Of a DNA stretch of 64,000 nt, positions 16,494 to 24,573 are shown in pieces (within the stretch, counting starts at the first letter, position 1; every line of letters begins with the position of its first letter). Where the stretch lies: contig NZ_JAHRGM010000093.1 in assembly GCF_019097845.1 (NCBI RefSeq), forward strand, positions 1-64,000, given 5' to 3'. Both the position numbers and the translations under genes were made by a program. The notes beneath the pieces are model-generated. The model made no database searches. It worked only from the letters and a program-made list of their open reading frames with translations, and was not told the DNA's origin. This DNA is from Sphingobium sp. AS12 (lineage in GTDB: Bacteria; Pseudomonadota; Alphaproteobacteria; Sphingomonadales; Sphingomonadaceae).

Positions 16494-17294
16494 ATGCGGC
16501 TTGCGGGCAAGATCGCGATCATCACCGGCGCGGCGGGCGGCATGGGCGAAGCGGCCGCATTGTTGTTCGCGCGCGAAGGCGCGAAGGTCGCCGCTGTCGA
16601 TCTGGATGAAGCCAGGGTTGCGGCCGTTGTGGAAGCCATCCGCGCGCAGGGCGGTCAGGCGATCGCCATCGGCGCCGATGTCAGCAAGACCGCCGACATA
16701 GTACGCATCGTTGCTCGCATCGAGGCAGAACTGGGCCTGCCCACGATCCTGTTCAACAATGCCGGCGTCGATACGGAGAATAAACGGTCGATCCTGACCA
16801 TCGACGAAGATGCTTTCGACGCATGTATCGCCGTCAACCTGAAGGCCGTCTGGCTGATGATCAAGCATGTCGCCCCGCGCATGATCGCAGCGGGCGGCGG
16901 ATCGATCGTCAACACCGCTTCCATCGCGGCGTCGATCGTCGCCGGCACGGCGGGCTATTGCGCGTCCAAGGCGGGCGCAGTTGCGCTCACGAAGGTAGCG
17001 GCGGTCGAATTGGGGCGTCATAACATCCGCGTCAATGCGCTCTGTCCCGGCGCGACCGAAACGCCAATGGCCAAGCATCAGCGGCAGGAAATGGAGAAAG
17101 CGGGCCTGCCCACCTCCTCCATGTTGATGGACCGGATGGGCGTGTTGGGCCGCATGGCGCAACCGGAGGAAATGGCGATGATGGCGCTGTTCCTGGCAAG
17201 CGACGAGGCAAGCTTTGCGACCGGCGGCGTGTTCAATAATGATGCGGGCTGGACCGCGATGAGCGGCATATCCGTCCAGGATTTCGCCCGGTGA
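16494..17294 (+). CDS. Short-chain dehydrogenase/reductase
   Basis: Classical SDR of 266 residues: ITGAAGGMGEA cofactor motif, DLDEA after strand 2 (Asp favours NAD), FNNAGVDTENK, Ser in VNTASIAASIVAG, Tyr and Lys in GYCASKAGA, and a C-terminus ending GGVFNNDAGWTAMSG. AGGGA lies 8 nt before the ATG at 16494; a longer in-frame opening overlaps the upstream SDR. The pairing of two SDRs next to a TetR gene suggests successive or stereospecific oxidations of hydroxyl groups. The actual substrate is not deducible. Confidence 0.87.
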   Translation: MRLAGKIAIITGAAGGMGEAAALLFAREGAKVAAVDLDEARVAAVVEAIRAQGGQAIAIGADVSKTADIVRIVARIEAELGLPTILFNNAGVDTENKRSILTIDEDAFDACIAVNLKAVWLMIKHVAPRMIAAGGGSIVNTASIAASIVAGTAGYCASKAGAVALTKVAAVELGRHNIRVNALCPGATETPMAKHQRQEMEKAGLPTSSMLMDRMGVLGRMAQPEEMAMMALFLASDEASFATGGVFNNDAGWTAMSGISVQDFAR

Positions 17295-17365
17295 CCGTTC
17301 GGGTGGTCCCGCCGCCGTCCATCCAGCACTCTTGCACACGCGGCAGCGACACCTATGGTCGCGCA

Positions 17366-17941
17366 ATGGTCCAGAAACGTCGCATCGGGGCGGAAAGCTC
17401 CGAAACCCGCGCCCGCATTGTCGAAGCCGCCGAACAGGTGATCCGCGATGAAGGCTATGCCGCCGCCAGTTCACGACGCGTCGCGCTGCGCGCCGAATTG
17501 CCGCCGTCGCTGGTCCATTATTATTTTCCGACGACCGACGACCTGCTGCTGGCCGTGTTCCGGCGGGGCGCGGAACAGAGCGACACGATGATCGAGCAGG
17601 CACTGGCCAGTGACGATCCGGTCCGGGCGCTGTGGCGCTTTTTTTCCGACACCAGCCGCACTGCGCTGGCGATGGAATTTGTCGCACTGGCCAACCATCG
17701 CAAGGCAATCCGCGCCGAAATCGCCCGCCACAGCGAAGCGATGCGCGCGCGCCAGACCGAATGTTTTGAACGCCTGCTGGGCGACCGGCTGGCGCAGCGC
17801 GGCGTCAGTGCGGCGGGGCTGAGCCTGTTGTTAGCCAGCGCCGGGCGCGCGCTCGTAATGGAAAGCGGATTGGGTGTCGCCGCCGGACACGCCGACGCAC
17901 GGCAGGCGGTAGAACAATGGCTGGACGATCTGCTCGCGTAA
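17366..17941 (+). CDS. TetR-family transcriptional regulator
   Basis: A 191-residue TetR protein. The N-terminal HTH covers TRARIVEAAEQVIRDEGYAA, then SSRRVALRAELPPSLVHYYF, with the usual HYYFPTTDDLL after helix 3. The helical C-terminal domain is the ligand pocket. Start MVQKRRIGAESS is assigned by family length; there is no clear RBS, and the open frame reaches back to 17291. It is followed at 80 nt by a TauD-type dioxygenase gene whose upstream region contains a palindrome, so it may repress that gene or the SDR genes before it. Confidence 0.85.
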   Translation: MVQKRRIGAESSETRARIVEAAEQVIRDEGYAAASSRRVALRAELPPSLVHYYFPTTDDLLLAVFRRGAEQSDTMIEQALASDDPVRALWRFFSDTSRTALAMEFVALANHRKAIRAEIARHSEAMRARQTECFERLLGDRLAQRGVSAAGLSLLLASAGRALVMESGLGVAAGHADARQAVEQWLDDLLA

Positions 17942-17954
17942 AAAATGAGAGGTG

Positions 17955-17991
17955 TTGACTTTTTGCAGACGCAGTGCTGAACATGTGTTCA
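17955..17991 (+). promoter_or_regulatory. Putative promoter and TetR operator for the TauD-type gene
   Basis: TTGACT (17955-17960) is a good -35. Seventeen bases later begins a palindrome TGAAC-ATGT-GTTCA (17978-17991) that would cover the -10 position. A dyad over the -10 is the usual place for a TetR repressor site, and a TetR gene ends 14 nt upstream. The -10 itself (TGAACA) is weak. Function is inferred. Confidence 0.4.
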
Positions 17992-18021
17992 ACGCACAGG
18001 CTACACTGAGGAGAGTCGGAC

Positions 18022-18867
18022 ATGGCAACCACCGCGATCACGCGCTTTGCGCATGAAGAGATCAAGCCGAAGATCGGCAGCCGCATCCTGAACAGCAAGG
18101 AGGAGTTGCTGGCGGGCGATCTGGGGCCACAGATCCGCGACTTGCTGGAACAGCGCGGCGTGCTGGTGTTCCCCAAGATCGATTTCAACGACGATGAACA
18201 GATCGCCTTCACCAAGACGCTGGGTACGTTCGCGCCGGAAATGCAGGACGGGACCAATCACAAGATCCACAAGATCACGCTCGACGTGAAGGAAAATCCG
18301 CAGAGCGCCGAATATCTTAAAGGCTCGCTCTACTGGCATATCGACGGCACGATGAATGACACGCCGATCCTGGCGTCGCTGCTGTCGTGCAAGGTCAAGG
18401 CAAGCTGGGGCGGCAATACCGGTTTTTGCAACACCTATGCCGCCTATGAGGCGCTGAGCGACGAGCAGAAGGCCGAATATGAAAAGCTGCGCGTGATCCA
18501 TTCGGTGTGGGCGACGGTATTTTATTATGAACCCGAACCCAGCCTGGCCAAGATCCAGGGGATGCAGCGGATCGGCGAGAATGAGCTGCCATTGGTGTGG
18601 AACCACAAGTCTGGCCGCAAGTCGCTGGTATTGGGCTGCACCGCGCACCGGGTGCTGGACGTACCGGCGATGAAGAGCGCCGAAATACTGGTCGGCCTGC
18701 GCGAATGGGCGACGCAGGAAGAATTCAGCTACAGCCACGACTGGAGCGTGGGCGATCTGGTGATCTGGGACAATACCGGCACGATGCACCGCGCCGAAGC
18801 TTATGATCCAACCTGCAACCGCATGATGCACCGCACCAAGCTGCAGGGTGAAGAGCCGTTTGAATAG
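18022..18867 (+). CDS. TauD/TfdA-family Fe(II)/2-oxoglutarate dioxygenase
   Basis: A 281-residue cytoplasmic oxygenase of the TauD/TfdA group, which hydroxylates substrates using 2-oxoglutarate, often cleaving C-S, C-O or C-N bonds. The iron triad is visible: His106 and Asp108 in WHIDGT and His256 in GTMHRAEAYDP. Arg267 (NRMMHR region) is the likely 2-oxoglutarate carboxylate anchor. GAGGAG lies 8 nt before the ATG. The gene has its own apparent promoter and a strong terminator, so it is a single-gene unit beside a TetR gene. Substrate unknown; taurine is unlikely given the surroundings. Confidence 0.88.
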   Translation: MATTAITRFAHEEIKPKIGSRILNSKEELLAGDLGPQIRDLLEQRGVLVFPKIDFNDDEQIAFTKTLGTFAPEMQDGTNHKIHKITLDVKENPQSAEYLKGSLYWHIDGTMNDTPILASLLSCKVKASWGGNTGFCNTYAAYEALSDEQKAEYEKLRVIHSVWATVFYYEPEPSLAKIQGMQRIGENELPLVWNHKSGRKSLVLGCTAHRVLDVPAMKSAEILVGLREWATQEEFSYSHDWSVGDLVIWDNTGTMHRAEAYDPTCNRMMHRTKLQGEEPFE

Positions 18868-18884
18868 GCGGCATAGCGCAGCTA

Positions 18885-18926
18885 ACCAAAATGCCCGTCG
18901 CCAGATATGGCGGCGGGCTTTTTGGT
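18885..18926. terminator. Bidirectional rho-independent terminator
   Basis: GCCCGTCGCC (18893-18902) pairs with GGCGGCGGGC (18909-18918) around a six-base loop, with one G-T pair, followed by TTTTT rightward. ACCAAAA on the other side gives a T tract leftward. It sits between the convergent TauD-type and Rieske genes and can serve both. Confidence 0.88.
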
Positions 18927-18942
18927 TGGGCTTTGCAGATAT

Positions 18943-20292
18943 TCAGTCGATCGGCTTGGGTGCCCCCGTCCCCATATAGCGCGCCAGGTTATGGTGGAGG
19001 CTGGCAACCGAGCGCTCCATATAGGGGTTGGGCTGGGTACCGCGGAAGCCGATATTTTTCATGCCCTGCTGGACGGCGGCCATATTGGTGAAATCCTGTT
19101 GCAGGACCGGAGGCCAGGCTTCAGGCGGGGTATATTCCCATTCCGTGGCCGGCGCTTCGCCTTCCGGGAACAGTTCATACACCGCGGCTTCAAAGATGCA
19201 TTTGTCGGGATCGCCCAGATAGGGGCGGGCCGAATAGCAGAGCATGTTGTTGACGGCGTGGCCAATCTGGAAGTTGGGGAAAATCTGCCAGGCGGTGCCG
19301 CTTCTGGCGGTATGGGCCGGTTCGACCACGGGCCAGAATACGCCGCGCTTTGCATCGTCGGCGCGGGCGGACGCCAGCCAATGTTGCAACACCTGCGGCG
19401 CGGGGGTGCCTTCGGGCAGTTCGTCCTTCAGGCGGGTGGCTGCGTTGACCAAAGTCATGGTCGTGTTGGTGTTGGCATTTTCCCAGGTGAATAGCTGCAT
19501 TTCCGCCGTCGAGAGGCGCGGGTCCTCGCCCGAACCAATGCGCAGCTTGGCCTGGTTCTCATCCATATTCTTGGGCGCGTCATAGCCGATATTGCTGTGG
19601 AGGCCGTGCTGGCGCGCCCAGCCGCGAAATTCGCCGAAGGCATTGAATTCCGGGTGGGTGGTCTGGACGTGGTAAGTCTCGCTGAACGCTTCCAGCGCGA
19701 CCTTCCAGTTGCAGTCGAAGATGATCCATTTGCGCCAGCGATAGCGCATATTCGCAAGGCCGAACGGATCGAGCATCTCCGGCACGACGCCCAGATAGTC
19801 AGCAAGCGGTTCTGCATCGGGGTTGAGCGTGATCCACGCCCAGCCGCCCCAGCTATCGACCCGCACCTTGCCGAGCGCCGTGCGCTCCGCCGTCAGCTTG
19901 CCCTGCCAGTCGTCCTGATGATTGACGAAGCTGCATTGCCCGGCCCGGTCGAAGGTCCAGCCGTGGAAGCCGCAGATGATGCTCGTCCGGTTGCCGCGCG
20001 CGTTACGGGCGCCGGTCGGCGTGTCGATCAGGCGGCGGCCGCGATGGGGGCAGACATTGTGGAAGGCGCGCAACTCGTCCGGGCCGGTGCGCATGACGAT
20101 GACCGAGTCTTCCAGGATGTCATAGGTGATGAAGTCACCGACATTGGGGATGTCTTCCAGCCGGGCCGCCTGTAGCCAGACCTTGCGCCAGAGGCGGTCC
20201 TGTTCGGCGCGGGCATAATCGCGCGACACATAGGCTTCGACCGGGACGGTGACCGGTTCTGTCAAATCTGTCATAACATCCTCGCTTGTCAT
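18943..20292 (-). CDS. Rieske non-heme iron oxygenase, alpha subunit
   Basis: A 449-residue terminal oxygenase subunit. The Rieske [2Fe-2S] site is Cys81, His83 (CPHRGR), Cys107, His110 (CGFHGW). The mononuclear iron site shows as ETYHVQTTH (H-x4-H) after NWKVALEAF. No small beta subunit is encoded nearby, so it is an alpha-only type enzyme needing a separate reductase. It is the last gene of a leftward operon of CoA-ester enzymes. Start 20292 directly follows the hydratase stop; MTDLTEP at 20274, with GAGG upstream, is an equally good start. Substrate unknown: O-demethylation or ring/side-chain hydroxylation are both possible. Confidence 0.88.
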   Translation of the reverse strand: MTSEDVMTDLTEPVTVPVEAYVSRDYARAEQDRLWRKVWLQAARLEDIPNVGDFITYDILEDSVIVMRTGPDELRAFHNVCPHRGRRLIDTPTGARNARGNRTSIICGFHGWTFDRAGQCSFVNHQDDWQGKLTAERTALGKVRVDSWGGWAWITLNPDAEPLADYLGVVPEMLDPFGLANMRYRWRKWIIFDCNWKVALEAFSETYHVQTTHPEFNAFGEFRGWARQHGLHSNIGYDAPKNMDENQAKLRIGSGEDPRLSTAEMQLFTWENANTNTTMTLVNAATRLKDELPEGTPAPQVLQHWLASARADDAKRGVFWPVVEPAHTARSGTAWQIFPNFQIGHAVNNMLCYSARPYLGDPDKCIFEAAVYELFPEGEAPATEWEYTPPEAWPPVLQQDFTNMAAVQQGMKNIGFRGTQPNPYMERSVASLHHNLARYMGTGAPKPID

Positions 20293-21060
20293 CTATCGGC
20301 CCTGCCAGTTGGGCGAGCGTTTTTCGGCGAAGGCGCGCGGGCCTTCCTGCGCGTCCTGGCTCATATAGCTATGTTCCGAGGCAGCGCGGGCTGCTTGCAG
20401 CGCGGCGGCGCGGCCCATTTCGGTCGCCAGCATCACCGTGTCGCGCCCGGCCTTCACCGACAAAGGCGCGCCATCAAGAATTTCGGTGGCGAGGGTGATG
20501 GCGGCGTCCAGCAGCGCTTCGGGTTCGGCCAGACGGTTGACCAGACCGATTTCATAGGCGCGCTGGGCAGTGATCGGTTTGCCGGTCAGGATGATCTCCA
20601 TCATGATCCGCTGCGGGATCATATGAATGAGCGGCGCGGCCCAGGGGGAGGAGCGGCCTACCTTGACCTCGGTGATGGCAAAGCGTGCCGTGGTGCTGGC
20701 GACGCACAGGTCGCAGGCCTGCGCGATCATCCAGCCGCCGGCAAAGGCGACGCCGTTGACGGCAGCGATGGTCGGCTTGCTCAGTTCGATACTGTCATAG
20801 GGCAAGGGGAACATGGTGCGGGGCGGCACGGTCATGCCGGTTTCGACCATTTCTTTCAGGTCACCGCCCGCGCAGAAGGCCTTGTCGCCCGACCCAGTCA
20901 GGATGGCGACGCGCAGCGCCGGGTCGGACTCGAACTTTTCCCATGCGGCGCGCAGCCCTTCGCGCACTTCGCGGCTGAGGCAGTTGCGCTGGTCGGGGCG
21001 GTTGATCGTCAGGATGGCGATGCCATCGGCGCGGGCTTCAAAGAGGACAGCGTCGGTCAT
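20293..21060 (-). CDS. Enoyl-CoA hydratase/isomerase family protein
   Basis: Crotonase-fold protein, 255 residues. Oxyanion-hole segments are FCAGGDLKEM (about residue 63) and NGVAFAGGWMIAQACD (about residue 105). In place of the second catalytic Glu of true hydratases it has TEVKVGRSSPWA, where a Glu is kept in a slightly different setting, so hydratase, isomerase or hydrolase activity are all open. It lies two bases after the CoA-transferase stop and immediately before the Rieske gene, in the same leftward operon, so it presumably acts on a CoA thioester made by that transferase. Confidence 0.85.
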   Translation of the reverse strand: MTDAVLFEARADGIAILTINRPDQRNCLSREVREGLRAAWEKFESDPALRVAILTGSGDKAFCAGGDLKEMVETGMTVPPRTMFPLPYDSIELSKPTIAAVNGVAFAGGWMIAQACDLCVASTTARFAITEVKVGRSSPWAAPLIHMIPQRIMMEIILTGKPITAQRAYEIGLVNRLAEPEALLDAAITLATEILDGAPLSVKAGRDTVMLATEMGRAAALQAARAASEHSYMSQDAQEGPRAFAEKRSPNWQGR

Positions 21061-21062
21061 GA

Positions 21063-22319
21063 TCAAAATCCCCTTTGCGCGATGATATAGGCAGCCCGAT
21101 CGAGTTCCTCGCGGAAGTCGGGATGGGCAATGGCGATCAGGCGGCGGGTGCGTTCGGCCAGGCTCTGCCCCTTGAGTTCCGCTGCGCCATATTCGGTGAC
21201 GATGACGTCCACGTCGGTGCGGGCGGTGGTGACCGGGCCGGATAGATGGGCGACGATCTTACTGAGCGTGCCGCCCTTGGCCGAGGCGGACAGCGCGATG
21301 ATCGAGCGGCCGCCGGGCGATCTGGCCCCGGCGCGGACGAAGTCGACCTGGCCGCCGGTGCCGCCCAGATAGGCCGCGCCCGATTGTTCGGCATTGACCT
21401 GCCCGGTAAGGTCAACCTCCAGCGCGGAGTTGATGGTCACCAGACGGGACAGCCGCCCCAATATGGCGGCGTCATGGGTGTAGCTGGTCGCGCACATGCG
21501 TATCGCTGGGTTGCGATGCGCCCAGTCGTAGAGGCGACGGGTGCCGATCAGTGCGCCATTGATCGAGACTCCGGGATCGACTTCCTTGCGGGCGTTGGTG
21601 ATGACGCCCGCTTCGACCAGATCGACCAGGCCATCGCCCAACATGCCGGAATGGACGCCCAGATCCTTGCGGTCGTGGAGCAGGCGCAGGATCGCGTCGG
21701 GAACCGCCCCTACCCCGGCCTGGATCACCGCGCCGTCGCCGATATAGGCGGCGCAGTGACGGGCAATGGCTTCGTCAGTCGGGCCGATCGCGGCGGCGGC
21801 GACCTCGACCGGGGGCCGATTGACATAGATGGCCACGTCGATGGCCGAGGCCGGGATGGTTTCACCCGGCGTGAAAGGGACCGCTTCGTTGATTTCGGCG
21901 ATGACGATGCGGGCCTTGTCCACGGCGGCGCGGACATAATCGCTGATCAGGCCGCAGCTGTGATTGCCATGTTCGTCGGCAGGGCTGAGCTGAATCATTG
22001 CGACGTCGCAGGGGATGATTCCGGCGGCGATCAGCGGCGCGATCTGGCTGACATGGACGGGGATGACCTGGAGCTTGCCCGCTCTGGTCATCGACCGCAG
22101 CGCGCCGATAGCGCCCATGCTGGAAAGCGCAAAGCTGTCGGCGGTGGCGGGGGTGAAGAGACCGGAGAAGCTGGTGGCGATGAAGGCGGACAGGCCAGGA
22201 ATATCCCGGCCTTGTTCGATCAGCGCCTCGACCAAAGTGGTGGGTTCGCCGCAGGCCTGGCCCAGGACGATATGGTCGCCGGGCCTTAACCCGACACTGA
22301 GCTGAACATGTTGCGTCAT
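21063..22319 (-). CDS. Acetyl-CoA hydrolase/4-hydroxybutyrate CoA-transferase-like enzyme
   Basis: A 418-residue class I CoA-transferase/hydrolase. It has HGNHSCGLISDYVRAAVDKA, GDGAVIQAGVGAVPDAIL, and NSALEVDLTGQVNAEQ, whose Glu is the expected covalent CoA carrier, followed by IALSASAKGGTLSKIV and VTEYGAAELKG. Family members move CoA between short acyl groups such as 4-hydroxybutyrate, succinate, itaconate or acetate. Its ATG overlaps the stop of the CitE-like lyase gene (ATGA). The pairing with a lyase and a hydratase resembles itaconate or citramalate type routes, which suggests a branched dicarboxylate, though this is only inference. Confidence 0.85.
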   Translation of the reverse strand: MTQHVQLSVGLRPGDHIVLGQACGEPTTLVEALIEQGRDIPGLSAFIATSFSGLFTPATADSFALSSMGAIGALRSMTRAGKLQVIPVHVSQIAPLIAAGIIPCDVAMIQLSPADEHGNHSCGLISDYVRAAVDKARIVIAEINEAVPFTPGETIPASAIDVAIYVNRPPVEVAAAAIGPTDEAIARHCAAYIGDGAVIQAGVGAVPDAILRLLHDRKDLGVHSGMLGDGLVDLVEAGVITNARKEVDPGVSINGALIGTRRLYDWAHRNPAIRMCATSYTHDAAILGRLSRLVTINSALEVDLTGQVNAEQSGAAYLGGTGGQVDFVRAGARSPGGRSIIALSASAKGGTLSKIVAHLSGPVTTARTDVDVIVTEYGAAELKGQSLAERTRRLIAIAHPDFREELDRAAYIIAQRGF

Positions 22320-23209
22320 GTTAACCCGGCCTGTTTGAGCAGTTGTTCAGCACGGCTGAGATAGGGCCGATCAAGCATCCCGCCCTTATAGCCGATCGCG
22401 CCCACGCCGGGATTTTTGGCAAATATATCAACGATTTCTCTCGCTTGCGCGATTTCCTCTGCAGTCGGGGTGAAGGCCGCGTTGATGACATCGACCTGCG
22501 CCGGGTGGATCGCCAACATGCCGCGATAGCCGTCGCGACGGACTTTTTCGGCGCGCGCCTTCAAGCCGTCGAGATCGCGGAAATCGCCCTGGATCGTTTC
22601 GATTGCGGTCACGCCTGCCGTGGCGGCACCCAGCAGGCACATGGAGCGGGCCAGTTCATAGGTGAAGCCATAGCTACCATCTTCATTGCGGTTGCTGCTG
22701 GCCCCAATCGAATCGGCCAGATCCTCCGCACCCCAGGTCAGCGCGACAACGCGCGGTGCGCCCTTGTAGCTGCCGGTGTGGAACATGGCCTCAGCGGTTT
22801 CAGTGACCAGCACGATCAGCGGGGTGGAACCTTGTTCGATGCCGTTGGCGACTTCGAGCGCGGAAAGATAATGGTCGAGCCGGTCGACATCCTGCCGTCC
22901 ATAGACTTTGGGCAGCATGATGCCGCCCGGCCGGGCGGGCATGATCGCGGCGAGATCGAGCAGGGTGTAGGGACCATCGAGCGGATTGATCCGCACCCAC
23001 AGACGTTCGCGCCCTTCCGTGCGGCTGGCGAGAAAATCATGGACGAGTTTGCGCGCGAGCACCTTGTTTTCGGTGGCGACGGCATCTTCCAGATCGAACA
23101 GCGCAATGTCGGCGGCGCTGTCCGCGGCCTTGGCCATCTTCTTGTCGCTGTCGCCCGGCGCAAACAGCCAGGAACGCATCTTGATCGAAAGATTTGCGGG
23201 TGTGGACAT
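22316..23209 (-). CDS. HpcH/HpaI (CitE-like) CoA-ester lyase
   Basis: A 297-residue TIM-barrel lyase of the citrate-lyase-beta/malyl-CoA-lyase family. Typical pieces: MRSWLFAPGDSDKKMAKA, DIALFDLEDAV (acidic metal site), RLWVRINPLD, GIMLPKVYG, LIVLVTETAEAM, WGAEDLADSIGA, and YRGMLAIHPAQVDVIN near the C-terminus. Such enzymes split 3-hydroxy-dicarboxylyl-CoA esters (malyl-, methylmalyl-, citramalyl-CoA) in a Mg2+-dependent retro-Claisen reaction. GGAGAGAAG precedes the start. It is second in the leftward operon after an acyl-CoA dehydrogenase and is coupled to the CoA-transferase. Confidence 0.87.
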   Translation of the reverse strand: MSTPANLSIKMRSWLFAPGDSDKKMAKAADSAADIALFDLEDAVATENKVLARKLVHDFLASRTEGRERLWVRINPLDGPYTLLDLAAIMPARPGGIMLPKVYGRQDVDRLDHYLSALEVANGIEQGSTPLIVLVTETAEAMFHTGSYKGAPRVVALTWGAEDLADSIGASSNRNEDGSYGFTYELARSMCLLGAATAGVTAIETIQGDFRDLDGLKARAEKVRRDGYRGMLAIHPAQVDVINAAFTPTAEEIAQAREIVDIFAKNPGVGAIGYKGGMLDRPYLSRAEQLLKQAGLT

Positions 23210-23223
23210 GATCTTCTCTCCGG

Positions 23224-24426
23224 TCAGTAGGATTTGGGCAAGTCCAACACTTTTTCGGCGAGAAAGTTAAGTATCATATGCGGGCTGACCGGCGCGGTGC
23301 GCGGAATTAGCACTTCGCGCAGCAGCCGTTCGACATGATATTCCTGCGCATAGCCCATGCCGCCCAGCGTCAGCATGGCGGTATGGCAGGCTTCAAACGC
23401 GAATTCGGCGGCGAGATATTTGCCGGCATTGGCTTCGACCCCGCAATCCTCGCCCTTGTCGAATTTGGTCGCGGCCTGCATCACCATCAGGTTGGCGGCC
23501 TCCAGCTGCGCCCAGCATTTGGCCAGCGGGTGCTGTATTCCCTGGTTCATGCCGATCGGCCGGTCGAACACGATGCGTTCGCGGGCATAGCGCGCCGCGC
23601 GCTGGATCGCGTTGCGGCCGATACCGATCGCTTCGGCGCCGAGCAATATGCGTTCGGGGTTCAGCCCCTTGAGGATGATACGAAAGCCCTGCCCTTCCTC
23701 GCCGATACGATCCTCTTCGGGAATGAAAAGATCGTTTATGAACAGCATGTTGGAGCCGACCGCGTGGCGGCCCATTTTCGGGATCAAGCGATGTTCGATC
23801 TTCGTGCGGTCCAGCCTGGTGAAGAAAAGCGAGAGGCCGTGAGTCTTGTTCTCCACCTCGTCAATCGGCGTGGTGCGCGCGAGCAGCATCATACGATCGG
23901 CGACATGCGCGTTGGTGATCCAGATCTTCTCGCCATTGACGCGATAGCCGCCCGCCTCCCGCACGGCGCGGGTCTTGAGCTTGGTCGTGTCGAGTCCGGT
24001 GTTCGGCTCGGTGACGGCGAAGCACATTTTTTCCGCGCCCGACAGGATCGGCGGGATCATCCGCTGCTTCTGTTCCTCCGTCCCGAACAGGTCGATCGGT
24101 TCCAGGCTGAACACCGGGCCGTGGATCGTGGAAGCGGCGGTCATGCCGCCGCCCGCTTCGGCCACCGCCTGCATCATGATCGCCGCTTCGGTAATACCAA
24201 GACCCGCGCCGCCGACCGATTCCGGCATGGCAACACCCAGCCAGCCTGCCTGTGCCATCGCCCGGTAAAAATCGTCGGGAAACTGGGCGTCATGATCGCG
24301 CGCCAGCCAATAATCATCGCTGAACGCGCTGCATTGGGCCAGCACGGCGTCACGAATATTCTGCTGGTCGTCGGTAAAGGCAAAATCCACGTTTCTGGCC
24401 CTGCTTGCCGCATCGTCGCGGTCCAT
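23224..24426 (-). CDS. Acyl-CoA dehydrogenase
   Basis: Full-length FAD acyl-CoA dehydrogenase of 400 residues. N-terminal helices (DFAFTDDQQNIRDAV), the CFAVTEPNTGLDTTKLKT loop that contacts FAD and substrate, YRVNGEKIWITNAHVAD, and the C-terminal domain with QFDR-like IVFDRPIGMNQGIQHPLA and TLGGMGYAQEYHVERLLRE. The start MDRDDAASRA has AGGA 5 nt upstream; the frame extends to 25044 as a shadow. It leads the leftward operon with the CitE-like lyase, CoA-transferase, hydratase and Rieske gene and is divergent from the CaiB gene, sharing a 147-bp control region. Confidence 0.9.
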   Translation of the reverse strand: MDRDDAASRARNVDFAFTDDQQNIRDAVLAQCSAFSDDYWLARDHDAQFPDDFYRAMAQAGWLGVAMPESVGGAGLGITEAAIMMQAVAEAGGGMTAASTIHGPVFSLEPIDLFGTEEQKQRMIPPILSGAEKMCFAVTEPNTGLDTTKLKTRAVREAGGYRVNGEKIWITNAHVADRMMLLARTTPIDEVENKTHGLSLFFTRLDRTKIEHRLIPKMGRHAVGSNMLFINDLFIPEEDRIGEEGQGFRIILKGLNPERILLGAEAIGIGRNAIQRAARYARERIVFDRPIGMNQGIQHPLAKCWAQLEAANLMVMQAATKFDKGEDCGVEANAGKYLAAEFAFEACHTAMLTLGGMGYAQEYHVERLLREVLIPRTAPVSPHMILNFLAEKVLDLPKSY

Positions 24427-24573
24427 GATTTCCTGACTTTGGGGTATCAGCGAGAAATGGACCGCACAATCGAACGGCTGTTCAGCACTCGACATATCGG
24501 TGGGGCGAAGCGGTTGGCCATGGCATCCGCGCACATCCTGTCCTAGCCCGATGGCATGGAACAGGAGAATATA

